Assembly: GCA_031269775.1 (NCBI GenBank)
Contig: JAISYQ010000014.1
Location: 62,001-126,000, forward strand
DNA length: 64,000 bases
Source of the DNA: Streptococcaceae bacterium
GTDB taxonomy: Bacteria > Bacillota > Bacilli > Lactobacillales > Streptococcaceae
Direction: 5' to 3'
Positions 31,348-40,775 of this stretch are shown here, piece by piece. Numbering within the stretch: position 1 is the first letter of the stretch; every line of letters starts with the position of its first letter. The notes beneath the pieces were generated by a model. It was not told the origin of the DNA. It was given only the letters and a program-made list of their open reading frames with translations, and searched no databases. The translations under genes and the position numbers were made by a program.

Positions 31348-31653
31348 TTAAGCTTTGTTCTTAGCTTCATCAGTAAATATAACGATATCTTTTGACTCTT
31401 TAGTTAAAGTAACAATTGCCTTACGACGTTTTTTAGTAAAGCCGCTATGACGTCCTACACGCTTAAACTTAGGTTTAATATTTAAAACATTGACCTTTTC
31501 TACTTTAACACCATCAAACACTGCTTCTACCGCTTGCTTTACTAAGGTTTTATTGGCGTGAATATCTACTAAGAATGTATATTTCTTATTATCCATTGCA
31601 AGCATTGTAGATTCCGTAATTAAAGGTTTTATAATTACATCATGTAAATTCAT
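31348..31653 (-). CDS. rplW: 50S ribosomal protein L23
   Basis: L23 is the docking site for trigger factor and SRP at the tunnel exit. It has [32 protein letters not shown] and [18 protein letters not shown]; 101 aa. The ATG at 31653 overlaps the rplD stop (TGATG) and has GAGGAGGGAC 7 nt upstream. Confidence 0.97.
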   Translation of the reverse strand: MNLHDVIIKPLITESTMLAMDNKKYTFLVDIHANKTLVKQAVEAVFDGVKVEKVNVLNIKPKFKRVGRHSGFTKKRRKAIVTLTKESKDIVIFTDEAKNKA

Positions 31654-32276
31654 CAAGCAAGTCCCTCCTCAATTTGTGATAGAGCAGTTTGCGTAATTAA
31701 CAATTTATCATTAGAAACAATATCTAAAACACTTGCACGCTTTGCCGTAGTTATTTGAACCTTTGGAAGATTTCGTGCAGATAATTCTACAAAATCATTC
31801 CTCTTTTCAAGTATGAGCAATACTTTTTTATCAATTGCTAAATTAGCTAAAACTTTTGCAAATTCCTTTGTTTTTGGTACTTCAAAAGTTAATCTTTCAA
31901 CTGCTATTAATTTATTTTCAGCTACTTTTTCTGAATAAACAGATTTAAGCGCTAATCTACGAATTTTTTGTGGAAATTTATAGTTATAAGAACGTGAAGT
32001 TGGACCAAAAACGACACCTCCGCCACGCCATTGCGGGGAACGGATTGATCCTTGACGAGCGCGTCCTGTTCCCTTTTGTCGCCATGGCTTACGTCCACCA
32101 CCTGATACAGCTGAACGGTTCTTAACCGCATGTGTACCTTGGCGTTTTGACGCACGTTGACTATGAATTACATCAAACACAACAGATTCATTCACTTCAA
32201 CAGCGAAAATATCATCGTTTAAAGTAATTTCTCCAGCTTTCGTTCCATCTTGTTTAAACAATGCTACATATGCCAT
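31653..32276 (-). CDS. rplD: 50S ribosomal protein L4
   Basis: L4 enters the exit tunnel and in several bacteria represses its own operon. The internal loop shows [20 protein letters not shown] and the following [15 protein letters not shown]; 207 aa. It follows rplC by 24 bp. Confidence 0.98.
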   Translation of the reverse strand: MAYVALFKQDGTKAGEITLNDDIFAVEVNESVVFDVIHSQRASKRQGTHAVKNRSAVSGGGRKPWRQKGTGRARQGSIRSPQWRGGGVVFGPTSRSYNYKFPQKIRRLALKSVYSEKVAENKLIAVERLTFEVPKTKEFAKVLANLAIDKKVLLILEKRNDFVELSARNLPKVQITTAKRASVLDIVSNDKLLITQTALSQIEEGLA

Positions 32277-32300
32277 TTTTCAAATTCCTCCTTCCATCAA

Positions 32301-32933
32301 CTATTTCGCAGCTTTTACTGCAGATTTAATAGAAATTAATGATTTTTTAGCACCTGGGATATTGCCTTTAATAAGAATTACATTATGTTTGTCATCTACA
32401 CGAACAACTTTTAAGTTTTGAATCGTTACACAACTTCCCCCCATACGACCTGGCAAACGTTTATTTTTAAATACACGGTTTGGCGCAACTGGCCCCATTG
32501 ATCCTGGGCGACGATGATATCTTGAACCATGAGACATTGGACCACGAGCTTGTTTGTGACGTTTAATAGCTCCTTGAAATCCTTTGCCTTTGGATGTTCC
32601 TGTAATATCCACAATATCTCCTGCTTTGAAAATATCTACTTTGATTTCTTTTCCAACTGCATAATCTTTCAATTCAACATTTCTAAATTCACGAATGAAG
32701 TGTTTGGGAGTCGTGTTTGCTTTTGCAACATGACCTTTTGTAGGTTTATTTGCCAAAATTTCACGTTTATCCTCAAAGCCGACTTGAATTGCTTCATAAC
32801 CATCTGTTTTTATCGTTTTTACTTGTAAAATAACATTTGGTGTTGCTTTGATCATTGTTATTGGAATTAATTCTCCAGTTTCTGTAAAAATTTGAGTCAT
32901 TCCCACTTTTCTTCCTAAGATTCCCTTGGTCAT
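32301..32933 (-). CDS. rplC: 50S ribosomal protein L3
   Basis: L3 is an early assembly protein near the peptidyl-transferase centre. It begins [16 protein letters not shown] and contains [15 protein letters not shown] and [13 protein letters not shown]; 210 aa. Confidence 0.98.
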   Translation of the reverse strand: MTKGILGRKVGMTQIFTETGELIPITMIKATPNVILQVKTIKTDGYEAIQVGFEDKREILANKPTKGHVAKANTTPKHFIREFRNVELKDYAVGKEIKVDIFKAGDIVDITGTSKGKGFQGAIKRHKQARGPMSHGSRYHRRPGSMGPVAPNRVFKNKRLPGRMGGSCVTIQNLKVVRVDDKHNVILIKGNIPGAKKSLISIKSAVKAAK

Positions 32934-32958
32934 AAGTACACCTCCATTATTTTATTTT

Positions 32959-33267
32959 CTATAATTTAATTTCCACATTTACGCCTGATGAAAGATCTAA
33001 TTTCATCAACGCATCAACCGTTTTTGAAGTAGGATTTATAATGTCAATCAAACGCTTATGTGTTCGCATTTCAAACTGTTCACGAGAATCTTTATATTTA
33101 TGGGTTGCACGAATAACAGTATAAATAGAGCGTTGTGTTGGCAATGGAATAGGACCAGAAACACTAGCGCCTGTACGTTTTGCCGTTTCCACGATCCTTT
33201 CTGCTGATTGATCAAGAATACGATGTTCATATGCTTTTAAACGAATACGAATTTTTTGTTTTGCCAT
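32959..33267 (-). CDS. rpsJ: 30S ribosomal protein S10 (NusE)
   Basis: S10 is a 30S head protein and, as NusE, an antitermination factor. It begins [20 protein letters not shown] and has [22 protein letters not shown] 33267 directly follows an AAGGAGGAAA site; the 12 upstream codons in frame cover that site and are not translated. Length is 102 aa. It is the first gene of the superoperon. Confidence 0.98.
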   Translation of the reverse strand: MAKQKIRIRLKAYEHRILDQSAERIVETAKRTGASVSGPIPLPTQRSIYTVIRATHKYKDSREQFEMRTHKRLIDIINPTSKTVDALMKLDLSSGVNVEIKL

Positions 33268-33281
33268 TTTTTTCCTCCTTC

Positions 33282-33301
33282 GCCTATTTTTAAAAATAGG
33301 C
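33282..33301 (-). promoter_or_regulatory. Perfect 20-bp palindrome next to the rpsJ ribosome binding site
   Basis: GCCTATTTTT followed by AAAAATAGGC forms a perfect palindrome. It ends a few bases before the AAGGAGG site of rpsJ. In RNA it could form a hairpin at the ribosome binding site and so affect translation of the first gene of the operon. Confidence 0.45.
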
Positions 33302-33421
33302 ATAGCTCAACAGAAAATACCAATCCTCGAGCGCATGGCAATGCAGCCGAGCGTATCGCAACCTCCTGCTTCTTAGCCAATTTAAAGCTTTCTAATTACT
33401 CTTTTGCAGAATACCTTTGTC

Positions 33422-33450
33422 ATCATACTATGAATTCAAGTCTCTTGCAA
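33422..33450 (-). promoter_or_regulatory. Promoter of the S10-spc-alpha superoperon
   Basis: On the minus strand TTGCAA (33445-33450), a 17-bp spacer and TATGAT (33422-33427) form a near-consensus sigma-A promoter. The predicted leader is about 150 nt and contains a GC-richer stretch (33328-33372) against an AT-rich background, suggesting a structured ribosomal-protein leader. The rest of 33451-33658 has no gene; it contains a 7-bp inverted repeat TAAACTC/GAGTTTA at 33532-33550 upstream of yajC. Confidence 0.65.
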
Positions 33451-33658
33451 ATTTTTTGTATTGCTTTATGAAAAATAAATAATTTGGGATATCTAATTTT
33501 TCGGTCAATTGAAGGAAAATATAAAATTTGTTAAACTCATTAAGAGTTTATCTAACATCTTTAGCAAAATGTTTTAAATTTTCACTTCTCACAAAAAATA
33601 TTGTAAAGATGAGAGAATTTTTAAGGTTATCGACTATATAGAAAATGAGGTTTAATTG

Positions 33659-33970
33659 ATGAATATATTAACTGTCATAATGTTGTTAGTTTTTGCTGCA
33701 TTTTTCTTTATTTCACAGCATCGTCAACAAAGTAAACAACAACAAGAACGAACAAAACAACTAGATGAGATGAAACAAGGAGATGAAATTATCACTATCG
33801 GGGGCTTACATGGACTTTTACATGAAGTAGATAAAGCAAAAGGCATAATTACTTTGGATTGTGAAGGTATTTACTTGATATTTGAACATTCAGCAATTCG
33901 TACAATAAAATCAGCAAAAGCAAAAACTGTTCCACCAATAGAAACAATAGATGAAAATTCAAATAAATAA
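33659..33970 (+). CDS. yajC: Preprotein translocase accessory subunit YajC
   Basis: YajC associates with SecDF in the membrane. The 103-aa protein has a single N-terminal transmembrane helix (about 3-20), a Gln/Lys-rich segment (QSKQQQERTKQL), then MKQGDEIITIGGLHG, the YajC signature. ATG 33659 has GAGGT 7-8 nt upstream. It is divergent from rpsJ; the usual neighbours tgt, queA and secDF are not seen. Confidence 0.9.
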   Translation: MNILTVIMLLVFAAFFFISQHRQQSKQQQERTKQLDEMKQGDEIITIGGLHGLLHEVDKAKGIITLDCEGIYLIFEHSAIRTIKSAKAKTVPPIETIDENSNK

Positions 33971-33990
33971 ATTTACCAAGGATTCCACAT

Positions 33991-34028
33991 AATACTAAAA
34001 TGCATCAATATCAATGTATTTTAGTATT
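33991..34028. terminator. Bidirectional terminator between yajC and apt
   Basis: AATACTAAAATGCAT (33991-34005) and ATGTATTTTAGTATT (34014-34028) form a 15-bp stem with one wobble pair and an 8-nt loop. The sequence continues with TTTATAAATTCTTTTCTTT on the plus strand, and the convergent genes yajC and apt both end here. Confidence 0.75.
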
Positions 34029-34067
34029 TTATAAATTCTTTTCTTTAACAAGAAGATTTTATTGTTT

Positions 34068-34586
34068 TTAATTTCTAAAATGCATTAGAGTTTTAATATC
34101 ATAATTTTTAATTTTTTCCCGTCCATTTAAATCATCTAATTCAATTAAAAATGCACAGCCTGCAACAATCCCACCAAGCTGTTCAATCATCTTAACTGTT
34201 GCTAGTACCGTTCCACCTGTAGCAAGAAGATCATCAACTACTAAAACACGCTGATTCTTTTTTACTGCATCTTCATGCATCGTTAATGTATCCATTCCAT
34301 ACTCTTTTTCATAATTAGCAGAAATAGTTTTTCTTGGTAATTTTCCAGGCTTACGCACCGGTGCAAAGCCGATACCTAATTCAAAAGCCACAGGGCAGCC
34401 CATAATAAAACCACGTGCTTCTGGTCCAACAATCATTTCAATTTTTTTTTCTTTGGCATAACCCACCATTTGTATGACTGTTTGCTTATAAGCACTCCCA
34501 TCAGCCATCAAAGGAGAAATATCCCGAAAGGTAATCCCTTTTTTTGGATAATTTTCAATATTTGTAATATAATTTTTTAAATTCAT
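34068..34586 (-). CDS. apt: Adenine phosphoribosyltransferase
   Basis: Apt salvages adenine to AMP with PRPP. The PRPP-binding motif [14 protein letters not shown] is at about residues 118-131, and the flexible-loop and base-binding parts EARGFIMG and RKPGKLPR are present; 172 aa. It follows recJ by 36 bp and is probably co-transcribed, a common arrangement in Firmicutes. Confidence 0.96.
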   Translation of the reverse strand: MNLKNYITNIENYPKKGITFRDISPLMADGSAYKQTVIQMVGYAKEKKIEMIVGPEARGFIMGCPVAFELGIGFAPVRKPGKLPRKTISANYEKEYGMDTLTMHEDAVKKNQRVLVVDDLLATGGTVLATVKMIEQLGGIVAGCAFLIELDDLNGREKIKNYDIKTLMHFRN

Positions 34587-34622
34587 TTTTTAACTACTCC
34601 TTCAATGAGTTTAAAATTTACT

Positions 34623-36956
34623 TCATTTTAACTCTTCTTTTGCTTTAGATTCATAAAACCAATTCATTAACGTTTTGCTATCATTTAACAAAAAAAACGT
34701 TTCTTGTTCTATTTGTTTTTTTCTTTTTTGATACAAAATACTTTCTGTTAAAGAACGATGTACCGGTTTATCAACAACTTCCATAACTCCATTAACAATG
34801 GTAACAAAATCTAACTCTTCAAACACTTTTACCATAAAAATAAACAAACGCACTGGCAGTTTTAAATATCTCGCTGTCTCGCGAAATTTATGGCGAATGT
34901 CCACTTTTCGATATTGTTTTATAAATTTAAACAACATAGCAAACTGCTCGCGACTCCCCATACCTTCGATATAAGCCTCGTCCAAACTAAGACCTAAAAA
35001 GTAAACACGGTCAAATGATGATTCCTGGACCAACTGCTGTAACTCTTTAGCATCATCAGGAATATCGACAATCACTAAGTTATAAGATGCATTCTCTTTT
35101 TTCCACGTTATAATTTTTTCTTTTTCAGGTAAAAATAAAATATCCTCTTTAGCAACTCCGGTTAAAAATTTTAAATTTTTTTTATGGTTTAGCAAAAATA
35201 ATGCTTTTTCTGTTGGCAAAAAGCGCATTCCTTGCTTACCACGTAAGTCAAAAAATTGTACCCCTTCAACAGCAAAATCAGTTAATGTAAATTGCGCTTT
35301 TTTCTGTCCATTCCACTCATTAAGTGTAAACTCTCCTGCAATAGATAATTCTCCACCGCTAATAAATTCTTTAGCTAAAGGACCTAGTCCCCAAGCCATA
35401 ATATCTAACGGTAAATCATCTTCAATATGCGTTAATTTCAAATGCTGATTATTAATCCCTACAGTTTTAACATCTTGAATATAAGGATTCTTTAAAGAAA
35501 AGATCAGTTTATCATTTTCTCGACCAAAAGGAGCAAGCATCTTTAACTCTTTAGCAAATTCTAAAGTTAGCTCATTAGATGTCAAAACGCTATCAATTTT
35601 TAATATCTTATCTTTTCTTAAATCAATCTTTTCTGAAATAATATACTCTTTTAAAATTTGACGAAGTTTATCTAAATTTTCGACCAACAACGTTGCTCCT
35701 ACAGCCATATGATGGCCACCAAAAGATAAAAATAAATCCCTGTGAGCATCAAGAGCACTAAATAAATTTAATGCTTTCACTGATCGTGCGGATCCTTTTG
35801 CTTTTCCTTTTTCATCAATTGCGAAAACAAAAGTTGGCTTACCTGTTTTTTTTAAAATGCGACTAGCAACAATGCCCAAAACTCCTGTATTCCAATTAGT
35901 TTTGGCAATAATTTGAATAGCGTCTTCAGGTTGTTCTAAAAGAACTTCCATAGCTTCTTTCACAATTTTTTCAACCAATTTTTTACGTTCTTCATTAATT
36001 TTTTGAATATCTTTTGCTAAAGTTTCAGCTACTTCAAAATCAAAAGTTGACAACAATTCAACAGCAGGATTTGGGTCTTTTAGGCGACCTAAAGCATTAA
36101 ATCTTGGTGCAAGCCAAAAAGAGACATTATCCTCTGTAACTGCTTTTTGATCAATACTTGCAATTTTCATTAATTCGATTAAACCGATACGCTGTGAGCA
36201 ACGGATCGTCTTTAAGCCAAAAAAAGTCAATATCCGATTTTCATCTATTAATGGAACCATATCTGCAATTGTCCCAATGGCTACTAAATCCAATAATTCA
36301 AGGGAAACCTCGCCAAGTAAAGCGCACGCTAATTTAAAAGCTACACCCACACCAGCTAATTCTTTAAAAGGATAATTACCTTTAGGATGTTTTGGATGAA
36401 TAAGCGCATAAGCCTTTGGCAAATCCTTTGGCAATTCATGATGATCAGTAATAATTACATCGACACCCATTTTTTGTGCATAATCAATTGCTTCAATACC
36501 CGTTACACCATTATCAACAGTAATAATTAATTGTACCTTTTGTTGTTTAATGAAATATTTATAGATGTCAATATTGGGTCCGTAACCATCTGTAAAACGA
36601 TTAGGTAAATAATACGAAACTTTAGCACCAATACTCTCTAGCGCCTCTTTTAGCAAGGTAACACCTGTCATACCATCCGCATCATAATCACCATAAAGCA
36701 AAATCTTTTCATTATTGGTAGTAGCATCTTTAATTCGCTTAGCAGTACGCTGCATATCAAAAAATAAAAAGGGATCATGCAAATCTTCTAATTGAGGATG
36801 CAAAAATTTTTGCATTTCATGAGTTGTTTGAATCCCTCTTTGCCACAAAAATTCTCCTATTAAGGGCGATAATTTCTCCTGTTTAAGTGTTTTTAAAAAT
36901 TCGATACTTGGTAAAGCTTTTTTCTTTAATTCCCATGTATATGTTGCCTCTTTCAA
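34623..36956 (-). CDS. recJ: Single-stranded-DNA-specific exonuclease RecJ
   Basis: RecJ degrades single-stranded DNA 5' to 3' in recombination and mismatch repair. The DHH phosphoesterase motifs DYDADGMTG, DNGVTG and TDHHELP are in the N-terminal 160 residues and DHHA1 has SFGGHHMAVGATL. The long C-terminal extension (777 aa total) is typical of Firmicutes RecJ. Confidence 0.96.
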   Translation of the reverse strand: MKEATYTWELKKKALPSIEFLKTLKQEKLSPLIGEFLWQRGIQTTHEMQKFLHPQLEDLHDPFLFFDMQRTAKRIKDATTNNEKILLYGDYDADGMTGVTLLKEALESIGAKVSYYLPNRFTDGYGPNIDIYKYFIKQQKVQLIITVDNGVTGIEAIDYAQKMGVDVIITDHHELPKDLPKAYALIHPKHPKGNYPFKELAGVGVAFKLACALLGEVSLELLDLVAIGTIADMVPLIDENRILTFFGLKTIRCSQRIGLIELMKIASIDQKAVTEDNVSFWLAPRFNALGRLKDPNPAVELLSTFDFEVAETLAKDIQKINEERKKLVEKIVKEAMEVLLEQPEDAIQIIAKTNWNTGVLGIVASRILKKTGKPTFVFAIDEKGKAKGSARSVKALNLFSALDAHRDLFLSFGGHHMAVGATLLVENLDKLRQILKEYIISEKIDLRKDKILKIDSVLTSNELTLEFAKELKMLAPFGRENDKLIFSLKNPYIQDVKTVGINNQHLKLTHIEDDLPLDIMAWGLGPLAKEFISGGELSIAGEFTLNEWNGQKKAQFTLTDFAVEGVQFFDLRGKQGMRFLPTEKALFLLNHKKNLKFLTGVAKEDILFLPEKEKIITWKKENASYNLVIVDIPDDAKELQQLVQESSFDRVYFLGLSLDEAYIEGMGSREQFAMLFKFIKQYRKVDIRHKFRETARYLKLPVRLFIFMVKVFEELDFVTIVNGVMEVVDKPVHRSLTESILYQKRKKQIEQETFFLLNDSKTLMNWFYESKAKEELK

Positions 36957-37049
36957 ACCTACACCTCCTCGTTTTATTTATGATTAGCTTTGTAAAATAT
37001 ATTTTGTAGAGAATTTTCCTTATATGTAATCTTTGATAAAAAATCTTAT

Positions 37050-37997
37050 CTATTTTATCTTTCTAAAGGGGATTTCTATTTCATCAAGATCTTTTAGCGT
37101 TACTACTTTAGTAAAAACTTTCTGTGCTTGTTTACGTAACAATTTTAAATCTTGATTATTATAACGAGCACTATAGTGAGTTAAAATTAATTTTTGTACT
37201 TTAGCTTCTTTAGCAACTTCAGCTGCTTGTGTTGTGGTAGAGTGAAAGTATCGATGTGCTTTTTTCTCTTCACCACATTCAAAGGTTGCCTCATGAACCA
37301 AAACATCCGCATCATCAGCTAGTAAAACAGCTTGCTTGCTTTTGCGCGTATCCCCCATTATAGCAATTATTCGCCCCTTTTTTCTTTCACTAACAAAATC
37401 CTTTCCATCAAGGATACGACCGTCTGCAAGTTTAACTTTTTCTCCTCGTTTTAACTGCCCAAAAAGAGGTCCAGAAGGAATACTTAATTTATGCAGACGT
37501 TCTACTTGCAATCGACCTTCTTGACTCTTTTCTACCACACGATAACCAAAAGATAAAATTCCATGCTCCAAAGGAAGAGCATAAATTTCAAATTGATCAT
37601 CTGCAAAAATTTTTCCGCCAATTTTTGGAATTTCATAAAATTTAATTTCATAATTAATACGTGTCATTGATAAATACAATGAAGTTTTAATAAATTTTTT
37701 AATTCCCACTGGGCCATAAATTGTTAATGAAGATAAATTTTTTTCACCACCTTGAAATGATCTACTGCTTAAAAGACCTGGTAAGCCAAATAAATGATCT
37801 CCATGCAAATGTGTAATAAAAATCTTTTCAATTTTTCGTGGACGAATCGATGTATATAGAATCTGCATTTGTGTTCCTTCACCAACATCAAATAACCATA
37901 CTGCATTTCGCTCCTGCAATAACTTTAAAGCAAGACTCATTACATTGCGATTTTTAATTGGCACCCCTGCACCAGTCCCTAAAAACTGTAACTGCAT
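37050..37997 (-). CDS. rnz: Ribonuclease Z
   Basis: RNase Z trims the 3' trailer of tRNA precursors. It is a metallo-beta-lactamase-fold protein: N-terminal LGTGAGVPIKNRN, zinc motif THLHGDHLFGLPG, later MGDTRKS, and HEATFECGEE with the final LTHYSARY; 315 aa. It lies between recJ and the antiporter gene on the same strand. Confidence 0.96.
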   Translation of the reverse strand: MQLQFLGTGAGVPIKNRNVMSLALKLLQERNAVWLFDVGEGTQMQILYTSIRPRKIEKIFITHLHGDHLFGLPGLLSSRSFQGGEKNLSSLTIYGPVGIKKFIKTSLYLSMTRINYEIKFYEIPKIGGKIFADDQFEIYALPLEHGILSFGYRVVEKSQEGRLQVERLHKLSIPSGPLFGQLKRGEKVKLADGRILDGKDFVSERKKGRIIAIMGDTRKSKQAVLLADDADVLVHEATFECGEEKKAHRYFHSTTTQAAEVAKEAKVQKLILTHYSARYNNQDLKLLRKQAQKVFTKVVTLKDLDEIEIPFRKIK

Positions 37998-38017
37998 TTA
38001 ATCCTCTTTCTAAGTAA

Positions 38018-39205
38018 TTACAAGCTTTTGAGTATAACCTCTTTTTTGAATGAATGTTTCAGTAAAAATGGAGCAAGCAATGTGCATAAAATAATTACGA
38101 TAACTAACTCGGAATAAACATTTTTATTCACAATTGCATTTGTAAAGCCAATTTGTGCTATAATTAAACCCATTTCTCCGCGTGAGACCATACCTGAGCC
38201 TACAATGTAGCTACTTTTCCAAGAAAAACCGTTTACTTTGGCAGCAAGGCTACAACCAAAAAGTTTTGACAAAACAGCGGTAACTAAAGCAATTAATATT
38301 TGCTTAAAAGAAACGCCAGTCGTAGCAAAAGTCATTTGCATGCCAATCGAAGCAAAAAAGATGGGAATAAAAAAAGTATAACCAATCATCGATAAGCTGC
38401 TTTTAATTTTTTCACGAATTTTTTTCTTACTTTGAGCTACCACAATGCCAGCAAAAAAAGCGCCAATTACATCACTCATGCCACTTAATTTAGCCAATTC
38501 AGCTAACGTTAAACAAATTATTACTGCTCCTATTGTTTCTGATGCAAAAAGTGACAATTCATAAAAAAATTTCATCACAAAAGCAGCTCCAAAACGAATG
38601 ACAATAAATAAGAACAACATATATGCTATTTGAAGAATAAGTGTTAAATAAAAAGGCAATTGCTCTAAACTAGTCTCTCTTTTGCCATACATCGTTACAA
38701 ACGTACCTAAAAGCAATACTGCAATAATATCATCCACCACAGCAGCTCCTAAAATCGTTGCCCCTTCAACTGTATTAAGTTTCTTATATTCTTGCAAAAC
38801 GCTCACTGTAATTGAAACAGAAGTTGCTGCATATACTAAGCCAAACAATAATGCTTGCTTTTGACTATAACCCAACAATTGGCTAATGCTAAGAAAGCTT
38901 ATCAATGGGAAAATAACACCTAAAGCTGCTACTGCTACTGCAGGCTTCATAAACTTTTTAAGCATAGAAAGATCTGATTCTAAACCTGCGATAAACATTA
39001 AAAAGACTACTCCAATTTCAGCAATAAAATGAAGTGGTTTTGTTAAATGAACGGCATTAAACATTGCTGGTCCCAAGATAATTCCAACCAATAACTGCCC
39101 CACTACAGCTGGAAGGTTTAAGCGCGTAAAAAATGCACCAATCAACGTTGAGATAATCAAGATAGCTGCAATCATTCCATACTCTGTCATTTTTATTGGC
39201 TCCAT
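38018..39205 (-). CDS. CPA2-family cation/proton antiporter
   Basis: This is a membrane antiporter of the KefB/NapA (CPA2) type, likely exchanging sodium or potassium for protons. The 395 residues form about 12 hydrophobic segments. Conserved parts are LNLPAVVGQLLVGIILGP and the paired-aspartate AAVVDDIIAVLLLG helix (near residue 157), which marks electrogenic members. There is no C-terminal TrkA-N domain, so it is not a full Kef channel. The ion cannot be assigned from sequence alone. Confidence 0.88.
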   Translation of the reverse strand: MEPIKMTEYGMIAAILIISTLIGAFFTRLNLPAVVGQLLVGIILGPAMFNAVHLTKPLHFIAEIGVVFLMFIAGLESDLSMLKKFMKPAVAVAALGVIFPLISFLSISQLLGYSQKQALLFGLVYAATSVSITVSVLQEYKKLNTVEGATILGAAVVDDIIAVLLLGTFVTMYGKRETSLEQLPFYLTLILQIAYMLFLFIVIRFGAAFVMKFFYELSLFASETIGAVIICLTLAELAKLSGMSDVIGAFFAGIVVAQSKKKIREKIKSSLSMIGYTFFIPIFFASIGMQMTFATTGVSFKQILIALVTAVLSKLFGCSLAAKVNGFSWKSSYIVGSGMVSRGEMGLIIAQIGFTNAIVNKNVYSELVIVIILCTLLAPFLLKHSFKKEVILKSL

Positions 39206-39424
39206 TTAGGGTTTATTTATGATCTTAAAGCAGTGAAGATCTTGTTTTTTAATTTACTCAATCTTTGCTTAATTTACAGTTTGATAAATACAATTACAAT
39301 TCATTTCACTAAAGATTATAAACAGACTCTTAAATAACAAATTAACACGATCATTTTAACACAGTTGAGAAGATTGAAACAAAAACCAGGGAATAAATTT
39401 TAAAATATTCTTATTCTTTTCTCT

Positions 39425-39873
39425 TCATAATTCATCGATTCTTGAAATAAAATTGATAATTTTTTTTATGTCTTCTTCTGTTAAATAGCGGATATATTCT
39501 GCTTGTCTATTGCTGTTGATAACTATTGGCAAAAAATCATAAAGCATGTTTAAATACATCAATAACATTCTTACACTCCGTCCATTACCATTTGAAAATG
39601 GGTGAATGCGCTCAAACTGAATATGATTATCGGCTAAAATTTCTGTAATTCTTTCTTTCACAATTTTCAAGCGATAAATTGATAACGGTATTTTTTTCTA
39701 ATTAAATCAATTAAATAAGCAAAGGTTTGTCTGTGATTATCAATTTCATAAAATTTACGTACAGAATATCCTTTTTCATTGGTTGAAATCGTGTGCTCTA
39801 AATAATGGCAACAGTTTCTGCTAAAGTAATAATATTTATCTTCAATTGCGTTAGAATGATAGGTTATACATAT
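39425..39873 (-). pseudogene. Truncated and frameshifted Fic-domain gene
   Basis: The 3' part is intact and carries the Fic active-site motif HPFSNGNGRSVR. Upstream, a second frame encodes family sequence including ITYHSNAIED, CCHYLEHTIS and YEIDNHRQTFAYLIDLI. The two frames are separated by a one-base slip at a seven-T run (39691-39697 on the plus strand). The 5' end stops at TIR element copy C at 39874, and no further Fic sequence lies beyond it. Fic enzymes AMPylate proteins; this copy cannot make a complete protein. Confidence 0.8.
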
Positions 39874-40094
39874 TAAACCTCCTCGAAAAGTAGATGTATG
39901 AGAACTTCGTTTTCTTTTTCCCTGACGGCGACAGAAAATTCATTTTCATTCATTTTCTTTTATCCATCACCTAGAAGCCATGCCTCTAGCGTCAAAAAGC
40001 CTCAAAATAGCATCACGTATCTTTACGTTTTTTTCCTTGTCTCAGAAAAAATTGAGACAAATTCTCTTTATACCCTAATTTCCGAGGAGGTTTA
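39874..40094 (-). mobile_element. MITE-like TIR element, copy C (reverse orientation)
   Basis: The ends are TAAACCTCCTCGAAAAGTAG and a complementary end at 40075-40094 finishing GAGGAGGTTTA. The interior is the reverse complement of copies B and D, including CTAGAAGCC and CATGCCTCTAG around a hairpin, and a perfect TTGTCTC/GAGACAA stem. It joins the truncated fic gene to the 3' end of the CPBP gene (5 bp from its stop). The 65-codon ORF spanning it is a by-product. Confidence 0.88.
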
Positions 40095-40099
40095 ATGAT

Positions 40100-40762
40100 T
40101 TAACTTTTAATAAACATCACGGAAATTGCAAATAAATTCCACAAAAAATGGATACAGATATTTATTTCCAAACGCTTAGTATACAGATAAACTAAACCGA
40201 GGACTAAACCCATTCCTCCATAGCCCACCCAACTGCCAAGGTCATTTGGTCCGTGAGCTAAGCCAAATAATAAAGAACTCAATATTAATCCTAAGCACGG
40301 AATGTTTTTAAAAAGTTTACCTATAATTACTCCACGAAAAGTAATTTCCTCCATAATCGGTGCACCAACAACTGTCATAAAAAACATAACAATTTGTGGC
40401 ATGACTTTATTTATCTCTTGCAATATTTTATCATTGGCAGTTGTATTTGCATGCGAAAGCATACTTCCTAGAGTTACTACTATTGTCATGCTGAAAATCG
40501 CTAGTAAAATAATTTTCATTGTTTTAATGTTTAAAAAATCAAAATGAAATTTAAAGCCATATCTGCCAGCAACGTATAAAATTAACCAAACATTTATCAA
40601 AATAGCAATCACCAAGATATAAGCTACAAGATTGTCCATTGGTTTATGTATAGATTTTGATGAAACAATAGCAATTATCACACAACTAGGACTAAGTTGG
40701 CTTATTATAAAAAACATAAGAAAAGATGCAATCCCTTTTACTATTTTTATTAATTTTTTCAT
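40100..40762 (-). CDS. CPBP-family intramembrane metalloprotease
   Basis: This 220-aa protein has about six to eight hydrophobic helices and the CPBP (Abi) motifs: EEITFRG (motif 1), FGLAH (motif 2) and HFLWN (motif 3), the presumed metal ligands. Family members include prenyl-protein CAAX proteases and bacteriocin self-immunity proteins. It starts 13 bp after polC on the same strand with AAAGGT upstream and probably shares its transcript. Its substrate is unknown. Confidence 0.85.
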   Translation of the reverse strand: MKKLIKIVKGIASFLMFFIISQLSPSCVIIAIVSSKSIHKPMDNLVAYILVIAILINVWLILYVAGRYGFKFHFDFLNIKTMKIILLAIFSMTIVVTLGSMLSHANTTANDKILQEINKVMPQIVMFFMTVVGAPIMEEITFRGVIIGKLFKNIPCLGLILSSLLFGLAHGPNDLGSWVGYGGMGLVLGLVYLYTKRLEINICIHFLWNLFAISVMFIKS

Positions 40763-40775
40763 TGCTTATTTACCT

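Noticed and set aside
39898-40095. 65-codon ORF across TIR element copy C
   Set aside because: The frame consists of element sequence with internal hairpins, is not open in the other copies, and has no family resemblance.
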